Positions 47,480-56,890 are shown, counted from the stretch's first letter. The stretch is DNA of 64,000 nucleotides from Bacillus_AB infantis_B (GCF_008180445.1 NZ_VTER01000003.1:248001-312000), one strand, 5' to 3'. Notes: a model not told the origin generated them from the letters alone. Program-made: numbers and translations.

Positions 47480-48299
47480 TGGCAGCCTCAGGCTTCTTCA
47501 GAATGCATCTGCCTTTTCCGTACGGGATGCATAATGGCGTGCCGAAAAGCGGATCCATTGTGACCTCGCATTCCATTCCGAACACATTGCGGACCAGGCT
47601 GCAATTGATGACGAACTCTGGCTTGCCCTGGGCAAAAATCTTTTTGTCCTTGATTGCTACTATATTATGGGCATAGCGGCAGGCAAGATTTAAGTCATGC
47701 AGAACCATCAGGATTGTCCTGTTCTCCCTCTCGTTGAGTTCAAACAGAAGATCAAGGATTTCAATCTGATGGGTCATATCCAGGTAAGTCGTGGGCTCAT
47801 CCAGAAGAATGATATCGGTATCCTGCGCAAGTGTCATGGCAATCCATGCCCTCTGCCTCTGGCCGCCGGACAGGGAATCGACTGTGCGGTCCTTCAGGTG
47901 CTCGATCCCGGTTGCAGCAAGCGCATCATTCACCTTTGCTTCATCATCTTCGGTCCATTGCTTCAGCCATGTCTGATGCGGATATCTCCCCTGTTTCACA
48001 AGCTGCAGGACAGTCAGCCCTTCTGGTGCAGATGGCGATTGCGGCAGTATGGCCATCCTTCTTGCTACATCCTTTGTGGACAGCTTGGAGATGGCTTTTC
48101 CTTCAAGCAGGACTGAACCTGATTTCGGCTTCAAAAGCCTTGCAATCGAACGCAGCAGGGTTGATTTCCCGCAGCCGTTCCCTCCGATGAATACTGTGAT
48201 TTCCCCCTTTGGGATTTCCAGCTCCAGTTCATTTATGATAATGGTGTCCCCATATGAAAGTGTCAGCTCTTTTGTTGAAATAGCCTGCCCGGCGGTCAT
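47472..48299 (-). CDS. yusV: YusV-like iron-siderophore ABC ATPase
   Basis: A 275-residue ATPase of the FecE family. Walker A is G-G-N-G-C-G-K-S-T (about 35-43), the Q-loop is A-I-L-P-Q-S, the signature is L-S-G-G-Q-R-Q-R, Walker B is D-I-I-L-L-D-E-P-T-T-Y-L-D, and the switch His is in M-V-L-H-D-L-N. In B. subtilis YusV is an orphan ATPase shared by several siderophore importers; here it is encoded with its own permeases. Confidence 0.92.
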   Translation of the reverse strand: MTAGQAISTKELTLSYGDTIIINELELEIPKGEITVFIGGNGCGKSTLLRSIARLLKPKSGSVLLEGKAISKLSTKDVARRMAILPQSPSAPEGLTVLQLVKQGRYPHQTWLKQWTEDDEAKVNDALAATGIEHLKDRTVDSLSGGQRQRAWIAMTLAQDTDIILLDEPTTYLDMTHQIEILDLLFELNERENRTILMVLHDLNLACRYAHNIVAIKDKKIFAQGKPEFVINCSLVRNVFGMECEVTMDPLFGTPLCIPYGKGRCILKKPEAASV

Positions 48300-48350
48300 A
48301 GCGATCTCTCCTTTTTTATCTTTTCATCCAATGGCTGATATTCTTATATG

Positions 48351-49406
48351 CTATCCATTTCGGGTTTTAAATAATAAGTAAATAAAATACGGCGCCCCGA
48401 TGCTGGCAGTAAACACACCTGCCGGAATTTCAAGGGGCGAGAACAGTGTCCTGCCTATCAGATCGGCTGCCATTACAAGTATGCCGCCAATCAGGCCGGC
48501 AGTCGGCAGCAGGGCACCGAATGATGAGCCGACGAGCCTCCTTGCAATATGGGGAGCCATGAGCCCGACAAATCCAATCCCTCCGGCGAATGCAACAGAT
48601 CCGCCGATCAGGCCTGTGCTGAGCATCAGCATGATGAATCTGTGGCGCTGCACTGCTCCGCCGATCCCGGTGGCCACATCATCCCCAAGCTCCTGGATGT
48701 TCAGGTTGCGGGCAAATATCATAGCCAGTGCCGATAATAGGATGATCCATGGGACAATAATTTTAACATTATCCCAATTCGATCCGTGGACAGTACCCGT
48801 GATCCATATATTGGCCTGTGAAGCCTGGTGGATGGGGCCAAGGATCATCATCAGATTAGTAAGCGCCTGGGTGAGGGTGGATATCCCTATTCCGATCAGC
48901 ACAAGCCTGATTGGTGATGATCCATTTTTCCATGCCAGAAGATAGACAAGGAAAGCAATGGCTGCAGCGCCTGCGAAAGCGGCAACAGGCATCCATTCTA
49001 TACTTACGGTCAAGGCATTATTATCATCACTGAATATCGCCAGGAAAGCCACAACGGCGACAGATGCGCCTCCGGTGATCCCGATGATGTCAGGTGAAGC
49101 AAGCGGGTTCCTGATCATCCCCTGAAGAATGCCCCCGGCAACAGCAAGCCCTATTCCCACCATAAGGGCAACAATAATTCTTGGCAGGCGGAAGTTCTTG
49201 ATGACCAGCTGCTCCATATTCGTCCCTCCGCCAAAAAGGACCTGCAGCACTTTGAGCGGATTTATTTTCATCTCCCCCGTGCCTGTGCTGAAAAGAAAGA
49301 CAAGGAAAGCAGCAGCAGCGAGAATGATTATGGTAAAAAGTGATTTACGGTCAGCCAGGAAGGAAATCCTGCCTTTGAATATCCTTAAATTTATATACTT
49401 GGACAT
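48351..49406 (-). CDS. FecCD-family siderophore permease 2
   Basis: A 351-residue permease with about nine to ten membrane helices. Family motifs are R-L-P-R-I-I-V-A-L (about 73-81), G-G-I-L-Q-G-M-I-R-N-P-L-A-S-P and the ATPase-contact region A-P-H-I-A-R-R-L-V-G. The start is the ATG at 49,406, which shares a base with the upstream stop (TGATG); the longer frame upstream is a shadow of permease 1. It resembles B. subtilis YfhA. Confidence 0.93.
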   Translation of the reverse strand: MSKYINLRIFKGRISFLADRKSLFTIIILAAAAFLVFLFSTGTGEMKINPLKVLQVLFGGGTNMEQLVIKNFRLPRIIVALMVGIGLAVAGGILQGMIRNPLASPDIIGITGGASVAVVAFLAIFSDDNNALTVSIEWMPVAAFAGAAAIAFLVYLLAWKNGSSPIRLVLIGIGISTLTQALTNLMMILGPIHQASQANIWITGTVHGSNWDNVKIIVPWIILLSALAMIFARNLNIQELGDDVATGIGGAVQRHRFIMLMLSTGLIGGSVAFAGGIGFVGLMAPHIARRLVGSSFGALLPTAGLIGGILVMAADLIGRTLFSPLEIPAGVFTASIGAPYFIYLLFKTRNG

Positions 49407-50407
49407 CAGCTGCCAAACCCCCTTCTGGCGATATAAACAAAGAACGGGGTGCCGATGATGGCGGTCATGACACCGACAGGGACTTCCTGCGGCATGATGA
49501 TATATCTGGCAGAAATATCTGCGGCTACAAGGAGGATACCCCCCATAATGGCTGAAAATGGGATCACCCATCGATGGTCGATCCCCACGACTGCTCTTGC
49601 CAGGTGAGGGATGACGATGCCGATGAAAACAATCGGGCCGGCTACGGCAACAGCGCCGCCAGCCAAAAGGATGATTGCGGCACCCGCGAATAGCTTCGTC
49701 CAGCCGGTGCGGAGGCCCAGCCCTGTAGCAACATCTTCGCCCATTGATATGACATTCAGCTTTTTCGCAAGTAGCAGGGATCCAATCCAGCCTGCCGCAA
49801 AGTATGGCAGTACAGCTGTGAGGGACTCCAGCTTCCTTCCTGAAACTGATCCTGCAAGCCAAAAGAGCACCTGTTCCAGCGCCGCTTCATTGACCACAAG
49901 CATACCTTGGGTGAAGGCTGAAAACATGGCGCTCATTGCAGCGCCTGCCAGTGTCAGCTTCATAGGGGTAAGCCCCTCACGCCCGACAGAGCCAATCCCA
50001 TACACAGCTGCAGCGGCTGCTGCTGCTCCTGCAAAAGAGATCCAGGTGTACGCCTGGAGGCTTGAGACGGAGAACACAGATACGGCCAGAACGACTGCAA
50101 AGCCGGCGCCTGCATTCACTCCAAATACGCTCGGCGATGCGAGCGGATTCTTTGTCAGCGTCTGCATGAGCGCACCGGCAATCGCCAGGCTTGCTCCTGT
50201 AGCAGCACCTATCAGCGCCCGCGGAAGGCGGACTGATTGGAGGATAATATGTTCATTCGATCCATCAAAATCGGAAAAAGCCTCGAAAGCCATTTTCCAG
50301 GTAGTATTTGTATAGCCATACACTATGCTCGCGCACATTAGTAATAGAAGTATTAGAATTGAAATAAACAGCCCGAGCCATTTATGTCCTGTTTTTTTTA
50401 ATAGCAT
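49406..50407 (-). CDS. FecCD-family siderophore permease 1
   Basis: A 333-residue permease partner. It contains R-L-P-R-A-L-I-G-A, G-A-L-M-Q-T-L-T-K-N-P-L-A-S-P and I-P-H-L-A-R-A-V-V-G, and about nine to ten membrane helices. I use the ATG at 50,407; a TTG at 50,494 would add 29 residues but overlaps the Fur region. It resembles YfiZ of B. subtilis, which with YfhA and YfiY imports schizokinen-type hydroxamates. Confidence 0.9.
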   Translation of the reverse strand: MLLKKTGHKWLGLFISILILLLLMCASIVYGYTNTTWKMAFEAFSDFDGSNEHIILQSVRLPRALIGAATGASLAIAGALMQTLTKNPLASPSVFGVNAGAGFAVVLAVSVFSVSSLQAYTWISFAGAAAAAAAVYGIGSVGREGLTPMKLTLAGAAMSAMFSAFTQGMLVVNEAALEQVLFWLAGSVSGRKLESLTAVLPYFAAGWIGSLLLAKKLNVISMGEDVATGLGLRTGWTKLFAGAAIILLAGGAVAVAGPIVFIGIVIPHLARAVVGIDHRWVIPFSAIMGGILLVAADISARYIIMPQEVPVGVMTAIIGTPFFVYIARRGFGS

Positions 50408-50499
50408 CCTGCGTAAACCTTTCTGCACTCTTTTATAAAAAAATGACAGCTTTTCTCTATTAATAAGTCTAGGGGAATCGGCATACTCTGTCAATGAGT

Positions 50500-50518
50500 T
50501 TGAGAATCATTTTCATTA
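50500..50518. promoter_or_regulatory. Fur box 1 (permease side)
   Basis: TTGAGAATCATTTTCATTA-type sequence: close to the Fur consensus GATAATGATAATCATTATC. It lies just upstream of the leftward permease operon. Confidence 0.8.
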
Positions 50519-50523
50519 ACCTG

Positions 50524-50553
50524 TTGACAGTTTGAACGCTTTCATTTTATGAT
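50524..50553 (+). promoter_or_regulatory. Promoter of the binding-protein gene
   Basis: TTGACA (50,524-50,529), 18-base spacer, TATGAT (50,548-50,553). Fur box 2 lies just downstream of the -10, in repressing position. Confidence 0.75.
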
Positions 50554-50562
50554 AAGAAAGTC

Positions 50563-50581
50563 ATTGAAAATGATTATCAAT
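50563..50581. promoter_or_regulatory. Fur box 2 (binding-protein side)
   Basis: ATTGAAAATGATTATCAAT, an inverted repeat matching the Fur consensus better than box 1. Iron-replete Fur should block the rightward promoter here. Confidence 0.88.
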
Positions 50582-50606
50582 TAATCACATTTAGGAGGAT
50601 ACATAT

Positions 50607-51578
50607 ATGAAGCTGAGCAAAATTTATCTTGGCCTGTTTTCACTTATAGCCATCCTGATGCTGGCTGCCTGCGGAGGCGCTGCCGAAGATGAAGCGGCAG
50701 ACAGCAAGGATTCATCATCCGGAAGCGGCGAAGATACAAGCTACACAGTAGAACATGCAATGGGAACTGAAACTTTAGAAAAAACACCTGAAAAAATTGT
50801 CATTTTGACAAACGAAGGCACTGAGGCACTTCTCGCTATGGGCGCGACCCCTGTCGGAGCTGTCCAGTCCTGGACAGGTGATCCGTGGTATGATCACATT
50901 TCAGACCAAATGAAAGATGTCCAGGTTGTCGGACTGGAGAGTGAAGTGAATGTGGAAGCCATCGCAGCTCTTGAGCCGGACTTGATCATCGGAAATAAGA
51001 TGCGCCAGGAAAAGATTTACGATCAGCTGAAATCAATCGCGCCGACCGTTTTTGCGGAAACATTGCGCGGCAATTGGAAGGAAAACTTCGAGCTTTACGC
51101 CAAAGCCATCAATAAAGAGGAAGAAGGCAAACAGGTCATTGCCGATTATGATCAGCGCATCGCTGATATAAAGGAAAAACTCGGCGATGATGTGGACAAG
51201 GAAATCTCCATGGTCCGCTTCATGGCCGGAGATGTCCGCATCTATCATAAAGATTCTTTCTCGGGTGTCATTCTTGATCAGATCGGTTTTGCCCGCCCTG
51301 AGAGCCAGGATGCAGATGATTTTGCCGAGAAGAATGCCACCAAAGAACGAATTCCTGCCATGGACGGAGACGCTCTCTTCTACTTCACCTATGAAGAAGG
51401 GGACGGCGAAGCAACAGATGTGGAAAAAGAATGGATTGAAGACCCGCTCTTCAAAAACCTTGAAGTTGCTAAGGCAGGAAATGTATACAAAGTAGATGAT
51501 ACCATCTGGAATACAGCAGGCGGTGTCCTTGCAGCCAATCTCATGCTTGATGATATAGAAAAATTCATGATTAAATAA
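50607..51578 (+). CDS. Iron-siderophore-binding lipoprotein
   Basis: A 323-residue FecB/TroA-like binding protein. A signal peptide with lipobox M-L-A-A-C (Cys 22) is followed by an acidic, Ser-rich linker. Typical pieces are P-E-K-I-V-I-L-T-N-E-G, the L-A-M-G-A-T-P-V-G-A segment and L-E-P-D-L-I-I-G. It resembles B. subtilis YfiY (schizokinen/arthrobactin type). It is read divergently from the permease-ATPase operon and controlled by two Fur boxes. Confidence 0.93.
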   Translation: MKLSKIYLGLFSLIAILMLAACGGAAEDEAADSKDSSSGSGEDTSYTVEHAMGTETLEKTPEKIVILTNEGTEALLAMGATPVGAVQSWTGDPWYDHISDQMKDVQVVGLESEVNVEAIAALEPDLIIGNKMRQEKIYDQLKSIAPTVFAETLRGNWKENFELYAKAINKEEEGKQVIADYDQRIADIKEKLGDDVDKEISMVRFMAGDVRIYHKDSFSGVILDQIGFARPESQDADDFAEKNATKERIPAMDGDALFYFTYEEGDGEATDVEKEWIEDPLFKNLEVAKAGNVYKVDDTIWNTAGGVLAANLMLDDIEKFMIK

Positions 51579-51622
51579 GGAAATTCTGCTTAACAGAAGC
51601 CCCCTCTTCTATATAGCAGCCA

Positions 51623-51651
51623 AAAGGATCCGGAAACGGATCCTTTTTTTA
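51623..51651 (+). terminator. Terminator after the binding-protein gene
   Basis: AAAAGGATCCG and CGGATCCTTTT arms with a GAAA loop, followed by a T-run. Confidence 0.92.
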
Positions 51652-51722
51652 TTAGCATCCGTTCATAACTATTCCAACTTTGGCAACAATATCGGTAACG
51701 CTAAAAAGATGCGGTGATATGA

Positions 51723-53222
51723 GTGAAAAAGAAAAGCTGGATGAAAAAGCCACGCATCCAAAAGGATGTTGAGTATAAAGACTGGGAAGAGTCACTTGTT
51801 AAATCTGAGGACTATAAAAAGACTTTCTATTATAACCAGAAAACGGGACTGAGGTTCGGCTTTTCCTTTATGTCTACACTTGTGGATGAGAGCATCCTCC
51901 AAAAAGGGGTCCTTCCTTATCTTCAGGGAGAGGAATTTACCCGGATCGAGGATGTCAAAAAGATCATTCCTATTCCAGATGTAAGTGTCTCCGAGGACCC
52001 TTCGGAAATTGAACAGAAGCTTTTCAATGGCTATGTAATGGTGACCATTGAAACAGAAGTAAAGCATTTTGCATTTGTTGCAGCCCAGAAGGAAGTTGTC
52101 AGAAGCCTGACCCAGCCTGAGGTGGAGTTCAGTGTCATCGGCCCGAAGGAGGCCTTTGTAGAAGCTATTGACCAGAACCTGAATCTGATCCGGAAAAGAC
52201 TGTCCATTAAAGAGTTGATCATTGAGCAGTATACTATCGGAAAGCTGTCTAAAACGAAGGTCGCCGTCCTGTATATCGAGGGAATTGCCGACAATGAGAA
52301 TGTCAACACGGTGCGGCAGCGCCTGAAGGATATTGAGATTGACCATATCATGGACAGTTCTTATCTTGTCGAAATCATAGCCGACAACCAAAACACAATA
52401 TTTCCGCAAATCCTTGATTCGGAAAGGCCGGACCGGGTTTCCGGCATCCTTGCAGAAGGAAAGATCGCCATTGTGGTGGACGGCTCCCCGCAAGTGCTGA
52501 TATGCCCGACGACGCTTGTGGAATATTTCAGTTCTTTTGAAGATTATTATCTGAATTGGTATTTATCTTCCTTCTTCAGGCTTGTCCGCCTGTTTGCGGT
52601 TGCCTTTTCCATTTTAATCACACCCATATATGTTGCTACACTGTCTTATCATTATGAACTGATACCAAAGGATCTGATGAGCACGCTGATCACTTCCAGG
52701 AGGGAGATTCCGCTGCCGCCGATCCTGGAGGCACTATTCCTTGAATTGACTATAGAATTGCTGCGTGAGGCCGGTGCACGGCTTCCTACCAAGGTTGGCC
52801 AGACGATCGGTATCGTAGGAGGAATCGTTATCGGGACAGCTTCTGTTGAAGCCGGCCTGACGAGCAACGTCCTTCTCATCATCGTAGCTCTCTCTGCCCT
52901 GGCGTCTTTTACTACACCAGTCTACCGGATGGGCAACACGATCCGCCTTTTGCGGTTCCCCTTCCTTTTCCTGGCTGAGTTATGGGGGCTTCTCGGGATT
53001 GTATTTTGCTTCTGCATCCTTATGACGCATCTGATCAGGCTGACTTCACTGGGCCGGCCTTTCCTGGAGCCGATCTATCCACTCAGAGTACCGGATTTAA
53101 AGGACGCGCTTATCCGCCTGCCATTCTCAAAGCAGTCAAAAAGGCCGGTATATGTCCGGGCTGAGCAGCCGAGGCGTTTTTCAAAAAAGAAGGCTCAGCA
53201 AAAGAAAGACATTGATGAGTAA
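51723..53222 (+). CDS. GerA-type germinant receptor, A subunit
   Basis: A 499-residue spore germination receptor subunit in the inner spore membrane. Residues 1-290 form the two-lobed cytosolic domain (D-G-S-P-Q-V-L-I-C-P-T-T at about 252-263 marks its end). Five to six membrane helices follow, with P-L-P-P-I-L-E-A-L-F-L-E-L and the G-G-I-V-I-G-T-A-S-V-E-A-G motif. The C-terminus is basic. The start is GTG at 51,723. First gene of a complete A-B-C operon; the germinant cannot be read from sequence. Confidence 0.93.
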   Translation: MKKKSWMKKPRIQKDVEYKDWEESLVKSEDYKKTFYYNQKTGLRFGFSFMSTLVDESILQKGVLPYLQGEEFTRIEDVKKIIPIPDVSVSEDPSEIEQKLFNGYVMVTIETEVKHFAFVAAQKEVVRSLTQPEVEFSVIGPKEAFVEAIDQNLNLIRKRLSIKELIIEQYTIGKLSKTKVAVLYIEGIADNENVNTVRQRLKDIEIDHIMDSSYLVEIIADNQNTIFPQILDSERPDRVSGILAEGKIAIVVDGSPQVLICPTTLVEYFSSFEDYYLNWYLSSFFRLVRLFAVAFSILITPIYVATLSYHYELIPKDLMSTLITSRREIPLPPILEALFLELTIELLREAGARLPTKVGQTIGIVGGIVIGTASVEAGLTSNVLLIIVALSALASFTTPVYRMGNTIRLLRFPFLFLAELWGLLGIVFCFCILMTHLIRLTSLGRPFLEPIYPLRVPDLKDALIRLPFSKQSKRPVYVRAEQPRRFSKKKAQQKKDIDE

Positions 53223-53233
53223 AACGGAGGGTT

Positions 53234-54328
53234 ATGGCTATGAAGCAGTCCTTGCCTGAAAATGTGAAAATATCTCCCTTCCTGATATTTTATATTATTG
53301 TATCCATACAGATAGGCATCGGCGTTCTTGGGTATCAGCGGATCATTGCCAAAACAGCGGGCTATGATGCATGGATGTCAGTCATCGCGGCCGGCGCCTC
53401 TATCCATATCATTCTCTGGATGATGTATAAGACAGCCGAAAATGCAGGGGGAGATTTAATATCCATCAACTCATTCGTTTTTGGAAAGAAAATCGGAAAG
53501 ATAGTCAGCCTGGCTTTTTCAGCCTATTATATCCTCCTGACTACTACAATCATAAGAACCTATATCGAAGTCATCCAAGTCTGGCTGTTCCCGGAATTGA
53601 GCACCTTCTGGTTTTCTTTCGGCTTCTTGATCCTGGCAGCATATGTAGTCAGCGGGGGCCTGCGTACAGTCACCGGCGTCGCCTTTCTTGGCGCCATTCT
53701 TCCAAGCTATCTGATGCTGACCTTCGCCTTCGCAATCCCATTCAGCGATTACCGCAATCTTTTTCCTGTATTGGACCATTCCATTAAGGACATTGCACTC
53801 GCAGCAAGGGATATGTCGCTGACGTATCTTGGCTATGAAATCTTATTGCTTGTCTATCCATTTTTAAAGGATCCGGAAAAATCAAAAAAATGGGCCCATC
53901 TGGCCATTTTCACCACCACCTCATTGTATGTCATCCTGACAATCATTACCTTCGGCTATTTTTCTGAAAAGCAGCTGCAGAAAACTGTCTGGGCCACATT
54001 GACGATGTGGAAAATTGTTGAAATGCCTTTTGTTGAGCGGTTTGAATATATCGGGATTGCCAACTGGAATTTAATCATTCTCCCAAATGCCTGCCTGGCG
54101 ATTTGGGGGGCAAGCAGGATCGTCAAACGGGTCGCGGGCATCCAGCAGCGCAAGAACGTCATTGGCATCGTCCTTATTTGCCTTGCTGTTGCCAATATAT
54201 TTGAGACCAGGGAGCAGATTGATCTCCTCAATAATATCTCTTCCCAATTTGGCTTCTATTTTAATTACGGCTATGTTCCTTTGTTGTTTGCCGGCAGCCT
54301 CGTTGCAAAGAAGGTGAGGAAAAAATGA
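53234..54328 (+). CDS. GerA-type germinant receptor, B subunit (permease-like)
   Basis: A 364-residue protein with about ten membrane helices, from the APC-like spore germination permease family. The first helix region has I-G-I-G-V-L-G-Y-Q-R (about 26-35); conserved D-A-W-M-S-V and the Y-L-G-Y-E-I-L-L helix follow. B subunits bind the germinant. It overlaps the C-subunit gene by four bases. Confidence 0.93.
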   Translation: MAMKQSLPENVKISPFLIFYIIVSIQIGIGVLGYQRIIAKTAGYDAWMSVIAAGASIHIILWMMYKTAENAGGDLISINSFVFGKKIGKIVSLAFSAYYILLTTTIIRTYIEVIQVWLFPELSTFWFSFGFLILAAYVVSGGLRTVTGVAFLGAILPSYLMLTFAFAIPFSDYRNLFPVLDHSIKDIALAARDMSLTYLGYEILLLVYPFLKDPEKSKKWAHLAIFTTTSLYVILTIITFGYFSEKQLQKTVWATLTMWKIVEMPFVERFEYIGIANWNLIILPNACLAIWGASRIVKRVAGIQQRKNVIGIVLICLAVANIFETREQIDLLNNISSQFGFYFNYGYVPLLFAGSLVAKKVRKK

Positions 54329-55389
54329 AATTATCCAGTTGTTTATCGCTCATTGCGGTCTGTATGCTGCTGACCGGATGCCTGGAAAAAGAAATTATTG
54401 ATGATTTAAATATTGAGAGCGGGATTGCTTATGATTGGGAAGATAATAAATTGAAGGGCACTGCCCTTATCCCTGTCTACCTGCCCGACCAGCCTGTAAA
54501 AAATGTCACGTTTACCAGCACCTCCACATTGAGCAGGGATCTGCTGCTGGAAATGCAGCGCCAGTCATCTGAGCCTCTGGTGACTGGAAGCCTGGAGGTA
54601 GGCGTGTTCGGAAAGGAACTCACCCAAAGGGGTATCATAGATGTCCTTGACTCATTCCAGAGGGATGCCAGCATCGGCGCCAGGGTATTTCTCGCTGTTG
54701 CGGATAATAAGGCAGGAGATATCATGAAAGGCGAGTATGGGACAAGGGGCAATGCCATTTATATCTCCAATCTGCTCAAGCACAATATGGAACAGCGCGA
54801 TGTCCCCAAAAGCAATCTCCAAATTTTCCTGGCATCTTTCTATCAGCAGGGCAAAACTGCTTATTTGCCTAAGCTGAAAGAAATGGGCAAGGATAAAGTC
54901 GAAATTGCAGGAATGTCCTTATTTAAATTTGATAAAGTGGTAGACGAAATTGATGCAGAGAAAATGTTCTTTTTTAAGCTGCTGGTAGACAAGTACAGCG
55001 AGGGTTCCTATAAGATAAAAATCGGGAACGATCAGGCATCCATCAAAAGCATTAAATCCAAGCATAAAATTAAAATCGATAAACGCGAGCCTTATGAGCT
55101 TAAAGTCGAAATAAATATAAAAGGGATTATACGGGAATACTCCGGAAAACAGCTGACCATAAAAGAAATCAAGGGTGTGGAGAAAAACTTCGAGAATCTT
55201 ATAGACAGGGAAACGGAAGCCCTAATCACCCGCTTTCAAAAAGAGGGCATCGATCCGGTAGGAATTGGCGCTTTAGTAAAAAGCAAAACAAGAGGCTTTG
55301 ATTTTAAGAAATGGGAAGACGAATACAAGCGCATGAGCGTAAAGGTTACAAGCAATGTAGAGATACTTGAATCAGGGGTAATAGAATGA
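54325..55389 (+). CDS. GerA-type germinant receptor, C subunit (lipoprotein)
   Basis: A 354-residue Ger(x)C lipoprotein. Lipobox L-L-T-G-C has Cys 19. The family segments are I-I-D-D-L-N-I-E-S-G-I-A-Y-D and R-Q-S-S-E-P-L-V-T-G in domain 1, then G-M-S-L-F-K-F-D-K-V in domain 2 and a long final helical domain (F-Q-K-E-G-I-D-P-V-G-I-G). It completes the receptor operon; a terminator shared with the opposing rodA-like gene follows. Confidence 0.93.
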   Translation: MKLSSCLSLIAVCMLLTGCLEKEIIDDLNIESGIAYDWEDNKLKGTALIPVYLPDQPVKNVTFTSTSTLSRDLLLEMQRQSSEPLVTGSLEVGVFGKELTQRGIIDVLDSFQRDASIGARVFLAVADNKAGDIMKGEYGTRGNAIYISNLLKHNMEQRDVPKSNLQIFLASFYQQGKTAYLPKLKEMGKDKVEIAGMSLFKFDKVVDEIDAEKMFFFKLLVDKYSEGSYKIKIGNDQASIKSIKSKHKIKIDKREPYELKVEINIKGIIREYSGKQLTIKEIKGVEKNFENLIDRETEALITRFQKEGIDPVGIGALVKSKTRGFDFKKWEDEYKRMSVKVTSNVEILESGVIE

Positions 55390-55392
55390 AAA

Positions 55393-55416
55393 AAGGACAG
55401 GGGCTTCCCTGTCCTT
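55393..55416. terminator. Bidirectional terminator gerC / rodA-like
   Basis: A ten-base-pair stem (AAGGACAGGG with CCCTGTCCTT) and a four-base loop between convergent genes. The A-run on its left gives a T-tract to the leftward transcript; the rightward tail is weaker. Confidence 0.85.
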
Positions 55417-56587
55417 AGTCACTATTGGAGAACATATACTTTTTATAATGGTAGCGGATGGAGAAGATCAGGCTGATGGCAAGCATGCTGCCCATAAGCG
55501 AGCTTCCTCCGTAGCTGACAAATGGAAGCGGGATACCCGTGATCGGCAGGAGCCCGATTGTCATGCCGATATTCTGGAATACATGGAATGTGATCATGCT
55601 GATGACACCGACACAAATATAGGTGTAAAAGTCGTTCTTCGTTTCCATGCCAACTTTCGTAATATGGTAAATCAGCAGGAAAAACAAGCTGATCAGAACA
55701 CTCGCCCCAATGAACCCGAACTCTTCCCCGACAATACTGAAAATAAAATCAGTATGGCTTTCTGGAAGATAAACCTCCCTAGTGCCATAGCCCTTTCCGC
55801 TTGTCTCCCCAGAACCGATGGCAAGCAGGGAGCGTGTCAGCTGGAATCCGGTCGTCCCCTGATAATTATAGGGATCGATCCAGGAATAGATGCGGCCGAA
55901 CTGGTACTGTTTGACGCCCAGATATTTTTCCAGCAGATCAGGGTGCCAGAGCACGAGGTAAAAAATGCCTGCGATCAAGGTGATTCCGCCGCCGAATATT
56001 GGGAGCAGAAGCTTCCATGTGATCCCAGAGATGAAGATCATGCCAATCATGATTGCTATGAATACAAGGCTTGTCCCGAGGTCAGGCTGCTGCATTACAA
56101 GCATAAGCGGCAGGAACGTCACTGCACCGATTTTCACCAGCAGCCAGAGGTCGGTTTGGATCGTCTTGATCCGATACTTCGGATGATGATCTGTTATCAC
56201 CCTTGCCAGAGCGAGGATGATAAAAACTTTGACAACCTCCGAAGGCTGAAGGGACCCTACCGCAGGAAAGGTATACCAGCTTTTTGCCCCATTTATAACA
56301 GGTGCAATCCCCGAAGGAGCCACGATCAAAAAACCAAGCAGCGCAATCCCCAGCCCGTAGGCATACCAGGAAATCTTCTTCAGCTGATCAGAATCAAGCG
56401 TCATCACCGTTCCAACAATGCCGGCACCGACCACCCACCAGACAATCTGCTTCAGAAGGAAATTATCTTTATACTGGCCCGTAGTCTGCGCGCTGTAAAT
56501 CGATATGCAGCTAACCAGGCACAGCAGCATCAAAATCAATATCAACCCAAAATCTATACGATAACTAGAATTATTATTAGAAGTCAT
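55415..56587 (-). CDS. rodA: RodA-like SEDS peptidoglycan polymerase
   Basis: A 390-residue SEDS-family glycosyltransferase with ten membrane helices, polymerising lipid II with a partner PBP. The length and the central part fit RodA rather than FtsW or SpoVE: the large loop with Y-N-Y-Q-G-T-T-G-F-Q, then S-H-T-D-F-I-F-S-I-V-G-E-E and G-I-P-L-P-F-V-S-Y-G-G-S-S. The conserved Asp region is W-I-D-P. Bacilli often have several paralogues, so the exact role (elongation or sporulation) is not certain. Confidence 0.88.
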   Translation of the reverse strand: MTSNNNSSYRIDFGLILILMLLCLVSCISIYSAQTTGQYKDNFLLKQIVWWVVGAGIVGTVMTLDSDQLKKISWYAYGLGIALLGFLIVAPSGIAPVINGAKSWYTFPAVGSLQPSEVVKVFIILALARVITDHHPKYRIKTIQTDLWLLVKIGAVTFLPLMLVMQQPDLGTSLVFIAIMIGMIFISGITWKLLLPIFGGGITLIAGIFYLVLWHPDLLEKYLGVKQYQFGRIYSWIDPYNYQGTTGFQLTRSLLAIGSGETSGKGYGTREVYLPESHTDFIFSIVGEEFGFIGASVLISLFFLLIYHITKVGMETKNDFYTYICVGVISMITFHVFQNIGMTIGLLPITGIPLPFVSYGGSSLMGSMLAISLIFSIRYHYKKYMFSNSD

Positions 56588-56603
56588 AATCGTCTCCTTT
56601 TAT

Positions 56604-56726
56604 AGAAAAGCGGAGGGCGCTTGCTCAGCCTCGACAAGCATAAGACGCTTAAGGATAGAAGGCGTTCTTTGCCTTCAATCCTTAAGTGGCTTATGACTCG
56701 AGAGGCTAGCGCCCGGAGCTGGACAA
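56604..56726. repeat. Long-hairpin repeat, copy R1
   Basis: A 123-base unit framed by GAAAAGCGGAGG and GGAGCTGGACA. The outer arm GGGCGC...AGCCTC pairs with GAGGCT...GCGCCC, then CATAAG with CTTATG, and the tip CTTAAGGAT...GAAGGC pairs with GCCTTC...ATCCTTAAG. Compared with R2 both the outer arm and the tip differ, yet remain complementary. Confidence 0.9.
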
Positions 56727-56729
56727 ATA

Positions 56730-56852
56730 GAAAAGCGGAGGCGGCTTGTTCAGAGCCGACAAGCATAAGACGCACAAGAATAAAAGGCGTTCTTTGCCTT
56801 TAATTCTTGTGTGGCTTATGACTCGAGGCTCTAGCCGCCGGAGCTGGACAAT
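56730..56852. repeat. Long-hairpin repeat, copy R2
   Basis: A second unit three bases after R1. The arms GGCGGC...AGAGCC and GGCTCT...GCCGCC are followed by CATAAG/CTTATG, and the tip CACAAGAAT...AAAGGC pairs with GCCTTT...ATTCTTGTG. It can fold along nearly its whole length. Confidence 0.9.
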
Positions 56853-56853
56853 A

Positions 56854-56890
56854 GAAAAGCGGAGGGCGCTTGCTTATGATGCGCAGGCTG
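56854..56890. repeat. Truncated long-hairpin repeat, copy R3
   Basis: Only the left edge (GAAAAGCGGAGGGCGCTTGCT) is present before unrelated sequence begins. It directly follows R2. The remaining gap to 57,006 is AT-rich with no gene. Confidence 0.75.

Noticed and set aside
55448..56605. A 385-codon plus-strand frame antisense to the rodA-like gene
   Set aside because: It lies fully opposite a well-supported SEDS protein, its composition (Arg, His, Asp, Gln rich, no domain) is that of an antisense shadow, and there is no ribosome site.
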